Assembly: GCA_027559495.1 (NCBI GenBank)
Contig: JAMXSV010000023.1
Coordinates: forward strand, 62,001 to 126,000
Source: Aurifilum marmelostoma
Taxonomy: Eukaryota; Ascomycota; Sordariomycetes; Diaporthales; Cryphonectriaceae
DNA length: 64,000 nt
Direction: 5' to 3'
Of the stretch, positions 34,390 to 45,370 are shown one piece after another. Every line of letters begins with the position of its first letter. Positions within the stretch are counted from its first letter, which is position 1. A model generated the notes under the pieces. It searched no databases and was not told the origin of the DNA. It saw nothing but the letters and a program-made list of their open reading frames with translations. The translations under genes and the position numbers were made by a program.

Positions 34390-37239
34390 CTAGCTATTCC
34401 TCCGGTATCTCTTTCTAGGCACACTGCTGCCCTCGGAGCTGCTGTTCCTCCGTCTCCTCTCGCCACGCGGCGCATCGCCCGCAGGAGAGGAACTACCTCT
34501 TCTTGTCCGACGGGGGGCCGGGGACCGAGACCGCGAATCCACAGAGGGTGAACGAGCCCGTCGAGGCGCCGCAGCTCCTCCTCTCCGCGTGGGCGGAGGT
34601 GACTGTGAGCGCGAGGGGCTTCGGCTGTCTGATCGGCTGCGATAGCTACCGGCATCGCGCCTCGGGAGCGGCGAGCGAGACCGTGACAGTGACCTCGGAG
34701 CGGGACGGCGTCTCGGGGGCGGTGTAGGGGACCGGGACACAGAGCGGTCGGCGGCTGCTACGCGCCGGGGTGGTGGCGACCGCGACCTCGACAGCGATCG
34801 GTCGTCGACAGCACGGCGAGGTGGCGGCGACCTTGACCTGCTCAGGGACCGATTGGCAGTGCGTCGAGGTGGCGGCGTTATGGATCGGGACAGCGAACGC
34901 GGCGCTCCTCTAGTGCGGGGAGGCGGTGAGCGGGATTCTGTGTAGGACCGCCTGGCTGGAACACCCCTTCTCGGTGGGGGCGAGCGTGTTCTCGAGAGGG
35001 ACCTGTCTGAAGAATACGATCGTGTCGACCGGCTGTACGAACGGGGCCTTGCGTTGCCGCGCCGCGGCGGAGAGCGGGTCAGGGAGCGACCTCGACCACC
35101 GTCCCTTGTATCCCGGCGCGGAGAGGGAGACCTGGACCGGCTCAAGCTGCGGTCGTCACGACTGTAGGATGAATCTCTCCGACTGCGGCGCGGTGGGGTG
35201 ACGCTCCGAGTGTACGAACGGCGGCGGTCAACGGTGCGTCGTGGAGGAGGCGATCGAGAGCGCGAAGAGCCAGTGTATGAAGAATAGCTAGACGCCGAGT
35301 CCGAGTCCGAGTCGTAGCTGCCAGCCTTGACTGGTGCAGGGAGCGCAGGTGGGGGTAGGTTCTGTAGGTATTCTCGCATGTCTTCGGTGAGAGCACCCAT
35401 TCCGATCGAGGTGAAATAGTTGATGGCAAAGCGGATGTTACGGCGGTTGTCGCCGCGGGGAAAGAGACCCTCGAGACTGGGCTGGAGGATGTCGTCTCTG
35501 CACCGGGCCTGCACCTTGGCCATGCCGATCTCCTCGACAATCTCCTGGAAGAGGATCTTGATGAAGATACGGGAGGCCGAGGTCGTCTCCTCCTCGTTCA
35601 GGTGGATAACCGAGAGGCAGTGCCAGGCAATGGCGTCGGAGCCAAACATGTGCCCGAACAGTCTGGCGATGTTGCGGAGCTTGTTGCTGTCGTATCGGTG
35701 GATCTTTTCGTAGTACTCGACGAAGGCACGCTCAAAGAGATCGTTCCACATCCTGTTGATCTTTGCCAGCCGCTCTCCAATACCGCCGTAGAACTTGGTG
35801 TAGGTCTTCTCCTGGCTGCAGCACTCGACCACCATCTCCGGCAGCTCCTTTTCGTAGCCCACCGGGATCTGGATCCTGAGGAGCTTGTGGACCGATTCCT
35901 CGTAGTCTGCGGACGACATCAGCGTCAGGTAGATGGTCCGCCGCAGATTGACCAGGTCCGCGTTGCTCTGATCCTTGATCTCCACGGCCTTCTGCTCCTC
36001 GTCCTCGCTCTCCTCGTCTTCGTCTTCATCGTCGTCGTCACTGTCGTCCTCATAGTCGCTTCCCTCGCCCAGGATCTCGGCCTTGAGTTTCTTGTAGGCC
36101 TCTTCGTGCTCTTCATACTCGGGATCGTACTTGAAGATGTTCAGGCCATCCTGTCCATCAATGTCTGCCTGCAGCTCCACATTGTGGGTGATCTGGTCCT
36201 CCTCCTCGACCAGGTCCAGCTCTTCCTTAACCGAGGGGTTGTCCTTGAACCTATCCTTGCGCTGCTGGAACAAGACCTCGATCTGGTACTGCACGCGCTT
36301 CTCGATGTCGCTGTCGTGCAGAATGTTGCGAAACTGGTCAAACACGGCTCTGGCGATGGGCTCGTTCATCTCCTCCAAAAATTGGCCGACCTCCCTCGTC
36401 AGGTTCACGGCAATCTCCACGCTGTCGTCGGTCGGCTTGTGCAGCAGGAGCAGCAGCATCTGGGCGACCAGGGTCTCGGACACGACCTGGTGGTTCGTCA
36501 GGTGCGCGAGGAATGTCGTCGTCGACAGGCACACGGCCTTGTCGTTCCTGCGGAAGCCCTTGCGGAAGCGCAAGATCAGCCTCTTGACGAGCAGCTCCCC
36601 GACCGCGGGCAGCTTTGTGTTGACGATGGCCACCATGGCGGCGTAGATGGGCGTGAAGGGCAGCGACGCCGCCTGTGCCTTCATGACGCTCTGGCAGAAC
36701 AGGCCCTTGCCGCGCACCAGATTCTCCTGGAACAGCTCCGGCACGATCTGCTTCAGGTTCGGGCTGTTGGCCTTGTTGATCAGGCCGTTGATGGACTTCT
36801 TGAGCGCCTCCCACGCCATCCTCTGCCACTCCTTGGTCGTCTTGTCCGTGATCTGGGCCTGCAGCGCCCTGAGCCGCGCTGGTGGTATGTACGTGCCTCC
36901 GGACCGCGCGTTCAGCAGGCGGTCGTACTCGGCCTTGGCGGCGGCCTGCTTCTGCTCCTCGGTGGGCACCGGCGGCGGCGTGCGCTCGCGCCTGGGCTGG
37001 GAGGGCGGGCCTTGGCGATCCCTAGGCGGAGGGCCACCGCGACGCTCGGGGCGGTAGCTGTCCACAGCCTTGCGTCGCGGCCGGTCGTCGCGGCTCGGAG
37101 GGTGATCGCGTTCATTGTTGTTCCTGTCATCTTCGTCCGCGTCCTGATAGCGCCTGCGCGGTGGCGATCGATGAGGGCGGGGCGGGGAGTGGTCGTCCAT
37201 GTGGTGATCGCTCACCACCGATGCAGTTTCTGTCGCCAT
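34390..37239 (-). CDS. CWC22: Pre-mRNA-splicing factor CWC22
   Basis: Spliceosome component that binds the exon-junction helicase eIF4A3 and is needed for catalytic activation. It is an uninterrupted 949-residue frame; the Met at 37239 (MATETASV) is taken over the upstream in-frame residues because it starts the charged N-terminal region. An Arg/Asp-rich N-terminus (1-110) is followed by a MIF4G domain (about 130-340), an acidic Asp/Glu run (about 400-425), an MA3 domain (about 430-550) and conserved C-terminal core sequence. From about 640 onwards there is a long RS-type tail built of repeated SRSRSPPPRR-like units. The core matches CWC22 across fungi and animals. The RS tail resembles the animal-type tail; yeast Cwc22 is shorter. 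It shares a divergent upstream region with DPM2. Confidence 0.97.
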   Translation of the reverse strand: MATETASVVSDHHMDDHSPPRPHRSPPRRRYQDADEDDRNNNERDHPPSRDDRPRRKAVDSYRPERRGGPPPRDRQGPPSQPRRERTPPPVPTEEQKQAAAKAEYDRLLNARSGGTYIPPARLRALQAQITDKTTKEWQRMAWEALKKSINGLINKANSPNLKQIVPELFQENLVRGKGLFCQSVMKAQAASLPFTPIYAAMVAIVNTKLPAVGELLVKRLILRFRKGFRRNDKAVCLSTTTFLAHLTNHQVVSETLVAQMLLLLLHKPTDDSVEIAVNLTREVGQFLEEMNEPIARAVFDQFRNILHDSDIEKRVQYQIEVLFQQRKDRFKDNPSVKEELDLVEEEDQITHNVELQADIDGQDGLNIFKYDPEYEEHEEAYKKLKAEILGEGSDYEDDSDDDDEDEDEESEDEEQKAVEIKDQSNADLVNLRRTIYLTLMSSADYEESVHKLLRIQIPVGYEKELPEMVVECCSQEKTYTKFYGGIGERLAKINRMWNDLFERAFVEYYEKIHRYDSNKLRNIARLFGHMFGSDAIAWHCLSVIHLNEEETTSASRIFIKILFQEIVEEIGMAKVQARCRDDILQPSLEGLFPRGDNRRNIRFAINYFTSIGMGALTEDMREYLQNLPPPALPAPVKAGSYDSDSDSASSYSSYTGSSRSRSPPPRRTVDRRRSYTRSVTPPRRSRRDSSYSRDDRSLSRSRSPSPRRDTRDGGRGRSLTRSPPRRGNARPRSYSRSTRSYSSDRSLSRTRSPPPRRGVPARRSYTESRSPPPRTRGAPRSLSRSITPPPRRTANRSLSRSRSPPPRRAVDDRSLSRSRSPPPRRVAAADRSVSRSPTPPPRRRPAPRSLSRSRSPLPRRDAGSYRSRSDSRSPSRSQSPPPTRRGGAAAPRRARSPSVDSRSRSPAPRRTRRGSSSPAGDAPRGERRRRNSSSEGSSVPRKRYRRNS

Positions 37240-37923
37240 CTTGCGACGGCGCAGCAGACAACCCAAAGCCCCTCTTGAGGAGGAGAAGGTCCTATGCGCT
37301 CGCGGACAGATGTGGCCTCCACTGTTGGTAATAAGAAGAGAAAGAGGTCAAGGGACAATGATGAGTCGCGGTGGTTGGAAGACACCAAAGCCCCTGCGAC
37401 TTTGATGTTTGTGTAAAAGGAGAGAGAATCAAGAGTTGAAGACGAGCTGCAAAAGAGCCCCCAGCCTTGGAAGCAGCTATGACCAGACGGAAATTCTAGA
37501 GGCGAAAGTTGACTGGGTCCTCCAGTGCACGGGCCCTGCACACCACAGCAAGTACCCCGGCAGGCACCAGCTCCCCCCAGAAGACAGGAGGGCCACCCCC
37601 CTGAGACTGGGCTGCTTTGACAGGGTGACCCAAGGCTAGGTAGGGTAGGGTGTCCAGCGGGCCAGAGCTGTCTGTCTCTCTCAGCTGCAGGGCGATGCAA
37701 TCGTGGCTCCAACACCTCCTCTCGCTATTGCAACAACAACAACACAATCTCTCCTACCCAACGTCGTCCTTCCTCTTCTTCTTCTTCTCCTCCTCCTCCA
37801 CTCACCCAGCTTTCCACAAGGGGGCAGTGACTTATTAATTTTTTCTTAACAAGCCTGAACCCTTGTTCCTCTTCTCTACGCTCATTCATCACCCATTTTC
37901 AATCACACCTTGGCCTTTCAACA
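37240..37923. promoter_or_regulatory. Bidirectional promoter region CWC22 / DPM2
   Basis: About 680 bp separate the divergent start codons. It contains pyrimidine-rich sequence on the DPM2 side (37735-37805). No coding sequence is supported. Confidence 0.55.
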
Positions 37924-38446
37924 ATGGTACGTCACCTTACCGCCTCCTCTCTCTCTCTCTCAGAGGAAATTCCAGCAAGATGGCGTAGATGGTATACCAC
38001 CAGAAAAGACAGACAGCTTGCTGACCTCCCTCCTCCCAATCCCCACAGCTTGACAAACTCGTGGGCATCGCCATGCTTGTGGCTGCCACCGTCGTCTTCC
38101 TCTACTACACCTTCTGGACCCTGTTCATGGTACGTCCGCACAAACACCACCACAGGCATCCATCCCTTTTCTTGGACCAAACCCCACTCTTCCCTTCATG
38201 ATAGTACTCTCTGGCCGCTGACACCTTTTCCTCCTTCGTCTTCCTCTCCACCCACAGCCCTTTGTCGACTCGGACCACCCCCTCCAGAACTTCTTCCCGC
38301 CCCGCGTCTGGGCCGTCCGCATCCCCGTCATCCTCGTCCTCCTGGGCTCCGCAGTCGTCGGTTCCTTCCTCAGCGTCGTCATGATCAAGAGCAACCGCAA
38401 GAAGGCCGCCAAGGCCAAGGCCGCCGCGGCCAAGAAGGCCTCCTGA
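37924..38446 (+). CDS. DPM2: Dolichol-phosphate mannosyltransferase regulatory subunit DPM2
   Basis: Small ER membrane protein that stabilises dolichol-phosphate-mannose synthase, feeding N-glycosylation, O-mannosylation and GPI anchors. Coding exons are 37924-37926 (only ATG), 38049-38129 and 38258-38446, giving 90 residues. Two transmembrane helices are visible (about 5-28 and 48-70), separated by the conserved luminal segment PFVDSDHPLQNFFPPR. The C-terminus is Lys/Ala-rich (KKAAKAKAAAAKKAS), which fits a cytosolic tail. Introns 37927-38048 and 38130-38257 are GT-AG. The ATG-only first exon is supported by a GTACGT donor right after the Met codon and by restoration of the family N-terminus. 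Confidence 0.93.
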
Positions 38447-39154
38447 TTGGGTCGGCAGCGCGGGCTTTGTATCTACACATCATATCGGGGTTCGGGAGCC
38501 GGGCCAGCGCACACATGTGTCGCTCTGTACGAGATGCGCAACAATATCTTGGAAGAAAATGGAGAAATAACTTCAAGCTGAGAGAGAGAGAGAGAGAGTA
38601 TGCCAGCTTTAATAATGATTCTTGCTGTTGGGTTCCCAAAAAAGAATGCCTGTGGGATGGTGAGAAGAGCACTGGAGAGATCCGCGGGCATAACAGCTAT
38701 GGGCGTTCGACCTTGAACGAGGGCGTAGGATCATGTCGCGAGTAAAATACTCCAAATATCACAGCATGAAAAAGGAAAAGAAAAATCAATGAATCAAGTT
38801 TATAGTATGCTCATGATACGCCCAAGACGTCACACAGAGTGTACAACAGAATCAAAGTGAGTGGTCTTCCAGACTTGGTGTATTGTCTGAGGGGTGTGAT
38901 AGCTCTCTACGTAGTCCGTGGATGTACCGCCCAAGAGACCGCAACGCCCGCAGACCCACCAATACAAGAGCTGCCGGACAAGTGAGGGGCTCGAAGAAAA
39001 AATCCCAAGAAGCAAAGTGTCCCATCATTGCCCACCGTACAAACATTCTGCTGTCGAACGAACAACGACGTGTGTGTCTCTCAAAGCTTGGGGTTTGTTG
39101 AAGAAGCCCCCGCCCGTCAACTCAGTCAGCCAGCCAGCCAGCCACGGGTTCTCC
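38447..39154. other. Convergent 3' region DPM2 / BCAS3-like
   Basis: About 700 bp with a (GA)n run at 38580-38598. No gene is seen. Confidence 0.5.
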
Positions 39155-42100
39155 TTAGACCCGCTGGTCAGCAAAATCGAGAACCTCGCAATCATCCTCA
39201 AAGAAGCCGTCCTCGTCATCCAACATGTCTCCACTACGGCCTCTGCCCCTTCGGCGCCTCGTCGTCACGACCAGCTGCTCCTCGTCGCCTCCGTCCCGGT
39301 GGCGAGCCACAGATCGCTCCATGGCCGATTGTGGCAGAGCACGAACGTCATCCGTCGGGACGGTGAAGGTTTCGTCCTCGCTACTCGCGTGATGGTGGTG
39401 AGTGAGTCTGTTTGTGGGCAGTGGCTGGCCAAACGCCCAGGCGGTGCCGTTTGCGTCACCAGGCACTTGTTTCGCCGCCGCCGCCGCCGCTGCTGTTGCC
39501 GCTGCTGCTTGTGATTTGCGCTTGGGCGAAGGCCGCGCAGGCTTGTCGTCCAGATGAGTATCCGTCAGAAGCACCGAGACCGTGGGCAACTGCGGCACCG
39601 AGGCGGCCGGTGCTCGATGAAGATCATACTCGAAGAGTGCGACCCTTCTGTCGGTGTGAAACGGCTGATATGGAGCTGACGACTCGATCTCGGCCTGTGG
39701 GATGGACGATTCGGCGCCAACGTTACGTCGAGACGATTTCGGCCGAGCCGTGAGCACCATGGTGTTGTTGACTCCGTCCCCTTCCTTGTCCAAAAGATCC
39801 AGGTACTCGTCGGGGTCAACAAGGCGCTTGACAGACGGTGCCATCATGTCGTCGGGTAGCATTGGAAGCTTAAAGTCTCGGTACCGCCGGAACCGAGTGG
39901 CACTCTGCCTTCCATCGCTCGTGTTCATCTTGCGCGGCCGCTGGGGGAAAGCCCGCACCAGCCCGTGGCCAAGGACAAAGAGCGCGTGGTCCTTGCGGTT
40001 TGCCACGAGAATGACACAGGCCGGTCCTGGGGCGTTCGGGCTCGAAGGGAGCGAGATGCGGTTATCACCGCTGTGTCTGAACTGACTGATAGCGTGCCCC
40101 GTCTTCCCAAGTGAGTGACTGATGCCGGCAGCGATCATCTTGCTGCCATAATTCGCGTGCTCGACGATCTTGGAGCCGGTCGTCTGTGGCTGGGGATTCG
40201 CATTCGAGCTGCTGCGCCGCGACCGGTTGATCAGGGGGCGAGCAGCATCCCAGGCCGAGTTGAGGGCACCAGTCGCTATGGAAACGGCAGAGTTGCTACC
40301 AGCCTCGGATGCGCTCGCAGTCGCCTCTTGTGGGGGGGCTCGCCTGCGGGGAGGGGGCCAGAGGAAAGCACTCGTGGGCAGGTCGAGAAGATGAACGGTG
40401 CCCCTCTCGGTGACCATCGCCACGCATTCTCCGTTTGGTTTCATCCAGGAGACATCTACAATTCTAGCGACAGTCATGCGAGAGAACTGGGCGACCTGTC
40501 GCACCCGCGGGCCGCTCGACAGGTTGGGCAAGCTTGCAGAGTGCAAGGGCGAGGACTTTGTGTACTGGACGCGCATCAGATCCCATATCGTCTGCACATC
40601 ACCTTTGGTGCTGGCGGTAAAGAGTGACAAGCCGTTCGGCGCAAAGGAGAGGAAGCTGCACCCAGATGTTGCAAAGGTGGTGACGGGATGTATCGAAGAC
40701 GAGTTCAGTGATGTTTCAACATCTACAATTGAAACCAGACCCGGCTCCTTGGTGATCGCGGGAGCCATTGTACCATGAGTCGGAGGGAATTGAGGGGCCT
40801 CTGCCCTCGTTGCGAAGGGCCCAGCCCAGGCCTGCGTGCTGGGCGGGGACCGAGCTTGTTGTGATGGCATGGCTGACTTGTTCCAATAACTGTTGAACGC
40901 CTGGAGGCCCCGCTCGCCAATCCATCTTGCACCAGAGATGACCTCCTGCGTGGTCTCTCGCATGAGCTTGTTCATGATGCTATCGGCAGCTGGCAGGTCG
41001 ACATCTGAAACAACGCTGGGCAGCTGAGGCGGCGTTAGGGACGTCAGACCCGGCGCTTTGCCGTGCACTGGCACCGGCACGGCCGCCCTCAGTGAGATCT
41101 GAGAAGACGGGGCAGCGGGACAATATGCTATCCATCTGCCTCTCAGGGCAATGATCGGGGCCCTCGCAGCTTGGCGCTGTGCAGCATTCCGCAGCCGGTC
41201 AGCCTCCTGCGACGGATCTGGAGACTGCTGCAGAGAAGTCCACAGCTTTCCCACGCATCTAAACTCGATACCGGGCTCGTGAGGGATGCTCGCTTGGCGG
41301 TAGACCCAGCTCTCACCGGTCTGACCGGAAGCAATGACAATGTTTCCACTGTCTGCGAGAATCCGCAGGGCTCCGGTCGGCGGCGGCGCCTGGAAGATGG
41401 GACTCGTGATCGGCACCTTGAGAGGAATCTTTGGGCCCTCTAGGAGGACGGCAATGTGCCTGCTGTCCTGTAGAGAATAGAGATCCACGGTTGTTTGGTA
41501 GAAATCAAGGGATGCAGTCCGAATCCCGGTGCCGTCCCTCTGCCCGATGTCTGTACCCGCTGGTGACGCGGCTCCAGAGCGCTCGTGGCCAGCAACAAAG
41601 TTCCCGTCGCATTTTGTCTCTGAGCCGGTAGATGGCAGCACGGGGCCGTGGATGACAACGGCCACAAGCGGGCTAGGATCTGCGCCTTGGGCATCTAGTG
41701 TCCAGGGCAGGATCTTGGCATAGTGCACCCCGCCTCGTAGCCCTTTCAAGCTCGCGACAGTCTCCAAGCCGTTCTTCGTGACCGAATGCACCTCCAGGCC
41801 GCCCTCATAGCCCGTGAGGACGGCCGTGTCCTTGCCTCGAGCGCCAGAACCGTGCAGAGTCGGAATCGTGTCGAAGCCATACGCATATCCCCTCTCACCA
41901 GCTCTCATGCCGGACTTGGGCTCAAAGTCAAGGTCAAGATCTGGCGCGCCATAGAAATGGGCCTGCGGCTGATGCGGCAGAGGTGGGTTTGCCAGACCAC
42001 GAGCGTAGGCGGTCTGTGAGTGCATCGAGCCTCGCCTGAGGGAAGCCATGGACGGGGCGTAGGCCTCGGAAGGGTGGTACTGGTTGTCCATGTGGTAGCT

Positions 42101-42502
42101 CAAGGGTCTCCTCGACTGGGTCGGAGGCGAGATGGACGTGGCCTGTCCTCCTCCGTTGTAGTACTGGCGTGGTGAAGACCATCCGTACGGGGCGCCGCGG
42201 CTGTCCTCGTAGGATGAGGGCTGTGTTGGCGGAGATTCTCCCATCAGGTTGATCAGGTTTCCTCCAGGAGAGCTTCCCAAAGGCGGGACATTCCGCATCC
42301 AGTCGCTGGTGCTTCGTGTTGTGTTCGTAGCATACGAGGTGGCGGAGACTGCGTCCAACGCTGGCGACGGCGCCGTGGTTCCATTTGAAGGCACGCTGGC
42401 GGGTTTCAGGACAGGGGACTGGACTGAAGGGGAAGAAGTCTCGGTCTCTGAGGCTGATTCTTTGTTATTGGCACTGTGGTGGGTCCTTGTCGTGTTAGCC
42501 AT
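39155..42502 (-). CDS. BCAS3-like WD40 protein
   Basis: Large beta-propeller protein of the BCAS3 family, related to PROPPIN-type WD40 proteins, which in animals acts at autophagosome formation sites. The frame is uninterrupted, 1,115 residues. A disordered Ser/Pro-rich N-terminus (about 1-210) precedes propeller blades that start near TAVLTGYEGGLEVHSV. The best-conserved block is SFAPNGLSLFTASTKGDVQTIWDL followed by a blade ending VTERGTVHLLDLP (about residues 640-730); it matches the blade pair seen in BCAS3 proteins. The C-terminus is disordered with an Ala run and a charged tail. No intron is needed. The autophagy role is known for the animal family and only inferred here. Confidence 0.8.
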   Translation of the reverse strand: MANTTRTHHSANNKESASETETSSPSVQSPVLKPASVPSNGTTAPSPALDAVSATSYATNTTRSTSDWMRNVPPLGSSPGGNLINLMGESPPTQPSSYEDSRGAPYGWSSPRQYYNGGGQATSISPPTQSRRPLSYHMDNQYHPSEAYAPSMASLRRGSMHSQTAYARGLANPPLPHQPQAHFYGAPDLDLDFEPKSGMRAGERGYAYGFDTIPTLHGSGARGKDTAVLTGYEGGLEVHSVTKNGLETVASLKGLRGGVHYAKILPWTLDAQGADPSPLVAVVIHGPVLPSTGSETKCDGNFVAGHERSGAASPAGTDIGQRDGTGIRTASLDFYQTTVDLYSLQDSRHIAVLLEGPKIPLKVPITSPIFQAPPPTGALRILADSGNIVIASGQTGESWVYRQASIPHEPGIEFRCVGKLWTSLQQSPDPSQEADRLRNAAQRQAARAPIIALRGRWIAYCPAAPSSQISLRAAVPVPVHGKAPGLTSLTPPQLPSVVSDVDLPAADSIMNKLMRETTQEVISGARWIGERGLQAFNSYWNKSAMPSQQARSPPSTQAWAGPFATRAEAPQFPPTHGTMAPAITKEPGLVSIVDVETSLNSSSIHPVTTFATSGCSFLSFAPNGLSLFTASTKGDVQTIWDLMRVQYTKSSPLHSASLPNLSSGPRVRQVAQFSRMTVARIVDVSWMKPNGECVAMVTERGTVHLLDLPTSAFLWPPPRRRAPPQEATASASEAGSNSAVSIATGALNSAWDAARPLINRSRRSSSNANPQPQTTGSKIVEHANYGSKMIAAGISHSLGKTGHAISQFRHSGDNRISLPSSPNAPGPACVILVANRKDHALFVLGHGLVRAFPQRPRKMNTSDGRQSATRFRRYRDFKLPMLPDDMMAPSVKRLVDPDEYLDLLDKEGDGVNNTMVLTARPKSSRRNVGAESSIPQAEIESSAPYQPFHTDRRVALFEYDLHRAPAASVPQLPTVSVLLTDTHLDDKPARPSPKRKSQAAAATAAAAAAAKQVPGDANGTAWAFGQPLPTNRLTHHHHASSEDETFTVPTDDVRALPQSAMERSVARHRDGGDEEQLVVTTRRRRGRGRSGDMLDDEDGFFEDDCEVLDFADQRV

Positions 42503-45370
42503 CTGTGCTCAAAGTATCGACATGTTGGGGCAGCTCTTCCAGAGGCCATCCAGAGGGCAATCATTGTGGCACATACGAGAACTTGCCGGCAGTGTGTTTT
42601 GTCACCGCGGCGACAACACCCCCGCCGTCTTTTCCATTCTTCCTGTCCTTCTTTGCGCCTTTCATTCTCGCTAATCAGCGGAGTTCTTTAAGCCTTGACA
42701 TGTGTATTGTGGCTGTAGACGGGCAAGGACAGGCAGCAGTTGTAGTTGTTGTTCTTGTGTTTGATGCTGTCGAGGAGACGAAGGGGTAACGACGAACCGG
42801 GCATCCGAATGTTGCTCGAAAGCCTAGAGCAGGTTTCCTGCTCCGGACAAGAAGACGGCGGGTCGAGAGAGAACCTCTGCCAGTCGGCCGGCGGGTATAG
42901 GGGCCTCGGTGACCGGTGACGACAAAGAGGGGCGCGTGTCAGAAGAGGATCGGGATCACGGGACGCGATTTCGAGGCGGCGTGCTCAGTCTGTCAGGCCG
43001 CCCCTCCAGGGATGCGAGCGTCGGAGAGAGATATTAGGACAGTGGCTGGTTCGTGGCAGTCAGTTGATGCCAGACTAAGGAGCGAGAGTCACCGGCGGGA
43101 CAGGCCGGATGACGCGGTGTATTATCAAAGTAAGGTGAGTAAAGTAGGCAGTAGTAGTCTGATGAGGCTGTGGATCACAGCCGGGAAGGGGAAAAACGTC
43201 GCCGTCGTCAAGGTCTAAGATCAAAGAGAAGAAGGAGATGCAGTGAGTCTAGCTAAAATAAAGAGAGAAAGAGAGGTGCTCCGTGTTGTTACGAACAATG
43301 CAAAGAAGGAGAAATCAAAACGTCAAGTATGAGGGAGAAGGGCAGTGTAGGCGTGCCGGCAGGACCTCCGAGCGAACGAGGATCCTAGATTGTGCAGTCG
43401 CCTGATAGGTATCGTGAATGACAACAGAAGAAGAAACAAAGTAAATTCTTGAAGGATTTATAATGAAGAATAACAGACTAGGTTGGTCGATGAGAGAGAG
43501 AGAGAGAGAGGATGTTTGTTCGTAGGCTTCTGGGAGGAGGAGGTGGAGGAGGAGGAGGACGACTACTACTGGAGGAGGTTCTAGTCGCCGATGGGACATG
43601 GAGGGGGACTGGATGCGGTGGTACAGTAGTACGTCAACCCCAACGGGGCCCCTCCCCTGGCATCTGGTATGGAGGGGGGGGTGGGTTGTTGCCGAGTATG
43701 GGATCTGGCTGCTGCGACGCCGCGCTCTGGAGCGGGGCCCTCGAATCAAGGTGTCAGGGGGTCATCCGTCCCCTCTAGGTACTAGTACTAGTACAAACAT
43801 AGCACCAGTACGTGCTAAGTACCTCGCTGAGCAAGCAGGGGAGAGGGGGTACCGTACTGCCTGTTGGTCGACGTGTTGCTTGTCCCCTAGTCCTCAGACC
43901 GTCATACTGCAAACTGGCTTGACAACCCACCTTGCTTTTTTCTTTGTTCATTAATTGACGTGGGCGCGCAGGGGAAGGGGGGGGTTGGTGACGAGCAGGC
44001 TCCTGTACATGGTAATAAGTACCGTGATGGTATACGAGGTGTGTACCTAGACACGCGATATGATTGACTGGAGGGCCCCTGACAGCACCCCAAGCAGGGG
44101 TCCCGAGATCTAATTGGATGGGGGGAGGGGGACACCTCGTGGCCAGCCCAGGCCGAGCGTCATCTCTCATCTTTTGGTGCTATGTCCCACAGTACCACCA
44201 CATTCCCATAGTTATCTCGAGAGGTCTGTCTGTCACGGCACCATGATTGTACTGATGGTACTACCACGATAGTATAATTTCCCATAAGGAAGCCCTTCTC
44301 ATTTGGGATAACCGTTCACCAGGATCATGCTTTGGTATAGGCAATGTTGTAATCCCCCATCTCCTCCTCCTCCTCCTCCCTCCCCCCCCCCCCCTTCCAA
44401 TCATTTCCCTCTACTTGATTAGGGACCATATTTTTCAATAAGACGTGCTGCAGGTGCCTATCAAACCAAATATGCACAATGTGAGAGACCATGTTCCCCA
44501 GGAGAGCCTTGTTCGAGCCTCGAGCCATCCTGCGCTCTTCAGCTCGCCACCGCACGCACGCCTGAAATACATAGCAAAGCTGTCGCTCACGGGCGCCCGG
44601 CATGATCATGCCAACCGCTCACAACCAGTCGGCTCGACCCTTGACTCAGCCCCTTCCGAGTCACCGGCCTCACCTTGTCCCTTAGTTCTCGCCAAGCGAG
44701 GCAAGGCACCTTGCGCTGGTCGTCGCCGGTTCTTCCCCTCACCTGACCAGTCCCCTGGGGGAAATCCTCCTCCTACGAGGGCTGCTGATAGGGGATCACC
44801 CGCATGTCCCCCTTTGAATAATTATGTACTTACACAACAAGATGTGAAAAGTAATCCCGCCCTCCCCCCTCGACAATGAGTAATTATCACTCTCAAAAAG
44901 AAGAGTCAACTGTACAATCCTTTCCCCCATCTGTTCCCCACTTTCTTCAGCCCGGAAACCTGGGAGTGGCTGGTTCGCTTGGTCACACCCTGCGCGCTTC
45001 CCGGGTCTCAACGACTGACGCGCGCCGCCCCGTAGGGCTTTGGTTTGTAACCCCGCTGGAGGGGAGGGGGAAACAACACCATGCAGGTGGTGGGGGGGGA
45101 TATTCAAGGGGGGGGGGGCCTTTGGGCTTGTCCGCAGGGCGGGGTCTGCTGATAAGAGCCACGATATCGGCACGGGAGCATGTCATACTGCATATCTTTA
45201 TTTTTAATTCTCAATGATACTTTTTACTTGGAAGGGAGGGGGGGGCGGGAACCACGATCTCGTCCCATAGTCGTTGCAAACACCAACACGACATTCAGAG
45301 TAGAGGATAAATAAAGCCACCCTTTCCAAAGTCAATCAGTTTTAATCGGGCCATTTACCTCATCCCTCCC
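42503..45370. other. 2.9 kb intergenic region
   Basis: No gene is supported between the BCAS3-like start and the SnoaL-like stop. It contains (GA)n at 43493-43510, GGA-rich DNA near 43530-43580, the short palindromic run GTACTAGTACTAGTAC near 43778-43794, and C/G runs near 44380 and 45105. It is probably a long upstream region of the BCAS3-like gene. Confidence 0.45.

Noticed and set aside
35602..37278. Plus-strand 558-codon frame
   Set aside because: Antisense to the MIF4G/MA3 part of CWC22; its composition is that of a reverse-strand shadow.
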